This document shows positions 61,925 to 64,000 of a DNA stretch of 64,000 nucleotides, piece after piece. The translations under genes and the position numbers were made by a program. How positions within the stretch are numbered: the first letter of the stretch is position 1; every line of letters begins with the position of its first letter. Source of the stretch: Deltaproteobacteria bacterium (lineage in GTDB: Bacteria; Desulfobacterota; Desulfarculia; Adiutricales; Adiutricaceae); NCBI GenBank assembly GCA_031276865.1, contig JAISMF010000063.1:1-64000 (forward strand). Reading direction: 5' to 3'. The notes beneath the pieces were generated by a model. It had not been told where the DNA came from. It did not search any database and saw only the letters and a list, made by a program, of their open reading frames with translations.

Positions 61925-64000
61925 TTAAGAAGTCTTATCCAAGGGAGCGTTCCAGGAGTTGAATAATTTTTTTATATTCTCCGTCTCGAGTTTTAAATTT
62001 TTCAGATCTTCATTAAAAACGTCATATTTGTCCAATAACTTCTTTATTGACGTTTTTAATATATTCTGAACTTCTTTTTCCTTCTCGGTTTTGTCTCTTT
62101 TCGTCTGCTCCAGAGTTCCTTTCACTTTGTTGATGTTTTTTTTGAATTCCGAAAAGAAACTGTCGATACTTTTTTTCAGGGAGGAATTAAACTTCTCGGA
62201 GCAGTATTTGGTCAAATCGGCGATATGATCGGATATAAATTTTTCATACTCTGCTTTTATCGTAATTATGTTGATTTTATTAGTATTTTTGTAGTGCGTA
62301 TAATATTCCCAACCTATTCCAAGTCCGTCTCCAAAGATGGCGTCTTCATCAGTGTCGAGCAATTTTCCTAACCAACCAAATACATTATCTTTACGGCGGG
62401 GCTTCGTAATCGCTTCTTTTTCGGTTTGGATAAAGTTTATCGCTATGGCGTCAAAATCAAAAGATTTTACTATTCCTACGGTGGAAGGAATGTCAAGCTT
62501 GAATTGAAACATGAACTCATCGTTTTTTCTTTTTCTGAACGCCTCATTCAGGTATATATTTATATTTGATAATATTTTAAGCATATCTGACGTTATCTGA
62601 TTCATTAAATTATCGTAATCTTCCAGTTTTTTCTTCAGCTCGTTGAAAATTTTCTTATAATTAATTTTGCAAATAGTTTCGATTGATTTCTTTAATCTTT
62701 TAATAAAAATTTCCGCTTCGTTCGTGTTGGAATCAAATTTAATCTCGGGATTATTTATGTCGAAATCCTTATCAGAATAAGATGAAGGCTTGTTTATAAT
62801 ATTTTTGGCGCCAACTAAATGTTTTGATTTCTTTGACGTTTTAATATTTTGTAATTTGTTTCCGGATTGATTCTGATATTTTAATTTGCCTTCCGTAAAA
62901 TACTTATTCAGTTGTTTTATTACTTCATTTTTTAATTTTTGAAACGAGCTGTCAATTATTTCTTTAACTTTAACTTCTATCTGTTTTCTTAAATCGTTCG
63001 CTTTTATTTCCAATGATCCTGTTTCTTTAAATTTTTCCTCTAAATTACCAATCTGTTTATCAATTTGACTGATATTTGCGTCAAATGATTTATAGCGTAT
63101 GTTTAAAAAATTGTTTACTGTTTTATTCGATTCTGTTGAATCGGCGCTGAAGTCGGTCAGTTTATCAATCATGGAATCAACGGCGATGAAGCCGGCGTGA
63201 GTTTTTCCTTTGGATATCACTTGCTTAAGAGGTTCGGAAAAACCTGAGTTGTCCCATAGCTTGGCTGCTTTTCTTCTGATTGAATCCAGCTTTAAATCGT
63301 TTTTTTCATATTCCACTCCGAAAGCTTCTTTGGCGAAGTCGTGTTCCCATGAGTTTTCGGTATTTTCGGGAACGATAAGGGCTTCGTTCAAGTCGATTTC
63401 CCGCAGTGCGCAGTTGGCGAGGTAAGCCCTTCTAGCGGAAACCGGAAATATGTTGTCCTCTTTAACTTTGTCTTGCATTAAACTTTCAGAAACGATGCGT
63501 TTAGTCGATTTTTCATCCAGGCTGTTTGCGTCCTTCTGGTCGAACTTGTTCACCATCACGTTGATTCTTCCACGGTAAAGCTCGGCCAGTTTTATAATTT
63601 GCTGCCTTACGGAATGATCCGCCTCTGAATTAATTTCAGTGAAATTTATGACAAGAAGAAGTGCGGATGCGTTGTTAAGCTGTTTATTCATAAGCTCGGT
63701 CAAAGTCTTATGACACCTTGCCTCGTTAGGCCCGGGCGTGTCGAGCAGCGTTAAATTCCATTCGCTTTGGTCTTCGTTCTGGTTGATTAAATGGAAAAAT
63801 TCAACCTCGATTAAAGGAAGCAGGTTTATGTCGCCGTATGAATTAAAAGGAAACTTCAAGTCTAATTCATCGGATATACGGACAAGGTCGTTGAAATCGG
63901 ATAAGAAACGGAATATCTCCCCGCTTCCGTGATACTCAGGTTTAAGCGTTTCTCCGGCTTGAACGCTGTTCATGACCGTGGGATAGTTTTTGGCCAGCTG
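61925..64000 (-). CDS. Dynamin-like GTPase, first of the pair (5' end outside the window)
   Basis: The frame is open from 61925 to the right edge. The codons upstream of ATG 63971-63973 (QLAKNYPTV) are also coding, so the true start lies beyond 64000 and the G1/G2 motifs are not visible. Present are G3 LTLLDTPGPNEAR, ALLLVINFTEINSEADHSVR and G4 INVMVNKFDQKDANS (canonical NKxD). These and the following FPVSARRAYLANCALREIDL align with the paralogue at 57675-60005. The C-terminal half is rich in coiled-coil-like Lys/Glu heptads and contains a small hydrophobic/aromatic segment (NVFGWLGKLLD ... GIGWEYYTHY) that could be a membrane-contact tip. It is the first visible gene of the cassette. Confidence 0.85.
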   Translation of the reverse strand, partial: QLAKNYPTVMNSVQAGETLKPEYHGSGEIFRFLSDFNDLVRISDELDLKFPFNSYGDINLLPLIEVEFFHLINQNEDQSEWNLTLLDTPGPNEARCHKTLTELMNKQLNNASALLLVINFTEINSEADHSVRQQIIKLAELYRGRINVMVNKFDQKDANSLDEKSTKRIVSESLMQDKVKEDNIFPVSARRAYLANCALREIDLNEALIVPENTENSWEHDFAKEAFGVEYEKNDLKLDSIRRKAAKLWDNSGFSEPLKQVISKGKTHAGFIAVDSMIDKLTDFSADSTESNKTVNNFLNIRYKSFDANISQIDKQIGNLEEKFKETGSLEIKANDLRKQIEVKVKEIIDSSFQKLKNEVIKQLNKYFTEGKLKYQNQSGNKLQNIKTSKKSKHLVGAKNIINKPSSYSDKDFDINNPEIKFDSNTNEAEIFIKRLKKSIETICKINYKKIFNELKKKLEDYDNLMNQITSDMLKILSNINIYLNEAFRKRKNDEFMFQFKLDIPSTVGIVKSFDFDAIAINFIQTEKEAITKPRRKDNVFGWLGKLLDTDEDAIFGDGLGIGWEYYTHYKNTNKINIITIKAEYEKFISDHIADLTKYCSEKFNSSLKKSIDSFFSEFKKNINKVKGTLEQTKRDKTEKEKEVQNILKTSIKKLLDKYDVFNEDLKNLKLETENIKKLFNSWNAPLDKTS

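Overview
The window looks like part of a high-GC genome of an anaerobic, sulfite/sulfate-reducing bacterium of the Desulfovibrio type (Desulfobacterota). Three things support this: a Desulfovibrio-type short-chain flavodoxin, a DsrC protein that keeps both C-terminal redox cysteines, and a cytoplasmic NAD(P)-linked [FeFe] hydrogenase operon. The assignment is inferred from gene content, not from a phylogeny. GC-rich, densely coded housekeeping blocks alternate with AT-rich or disordered stretches holding broken genes, transposase remnants and candidate defence or mobile genes. The number of decayed genes suggests a genome undergoing reduction or frequent acquisition and loss.

Layout. 1-3.6 kb: a broken Rpn-type nuclease gene, an ISAzo13-like transposase lacking catalytic residues, and flavodoxin behind a Fur-like box. 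4-8.8 kb: the hydABC hydrogenase operon with a sigma70-like promoter and a 22-bp-stem terminator. 9.6-19.1 kb: a spore-photoproduct-lyase-like radical SAM protein coupled to a ParB-like protein, a broken AAA ATPase, ridA, uppS-purB, miaB, an exported flavodoxin and the first of three SUMF1-domain exported proteins. 20.9-31.5 kb: an M18 aminopeptidase and the branched-chain amino-acid ABC transporter livK-livH-livM ... livG-livF. The last is split by about 4.2 kb of decayed foreign DNA containing an IetAS (AAA ATPase plus subtilisin-like protease) remnant between Rpn remnants. 31.6-37.3 kb: two more SUMF1 proteins around an ATPase/PD-(D/E)XK gene broken by one stop codon and one A9 frameshift. 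37.9-41.3 kb: rlmN and a bifunctional rel/spoT gene. 42.5-45.9 kb: an orphan PglX/DrmMI-like adenine methyltransferase lying between two 78-bp direct repeats, next to a transposase remnant. 47-56.9 kb: proS, a PatB/MalY-type lyase, a cystathionine-type lyase/synthase, cysK behind a leader with an intrinsic terminator, a TPR protein with two degenerate GGDEF-like regions, dsrC and a DJ-1/PfpI protein.

From 57.7 kb to the right edge lies the most interesting unit: an AT-rich, tightly packed four-gene operon on the minus strand. In transcription order it encodes a dynamin-like GTPase (running off the window), a roughly 300-residue protein resembling from memory the YjcZ/RdcB family, a patatin-like phospholipase with intact Ser-Asp motifs, and a second dynamin-like GTPase. 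Its composition, gene overlaps and pairing of membrane-remodelling GTPases with a lipase suggest a laterally acquired membrane-acting system, possibly antiphage or stress-related.

No tRNA, rRNA or CRISPR array was recognised by eye.
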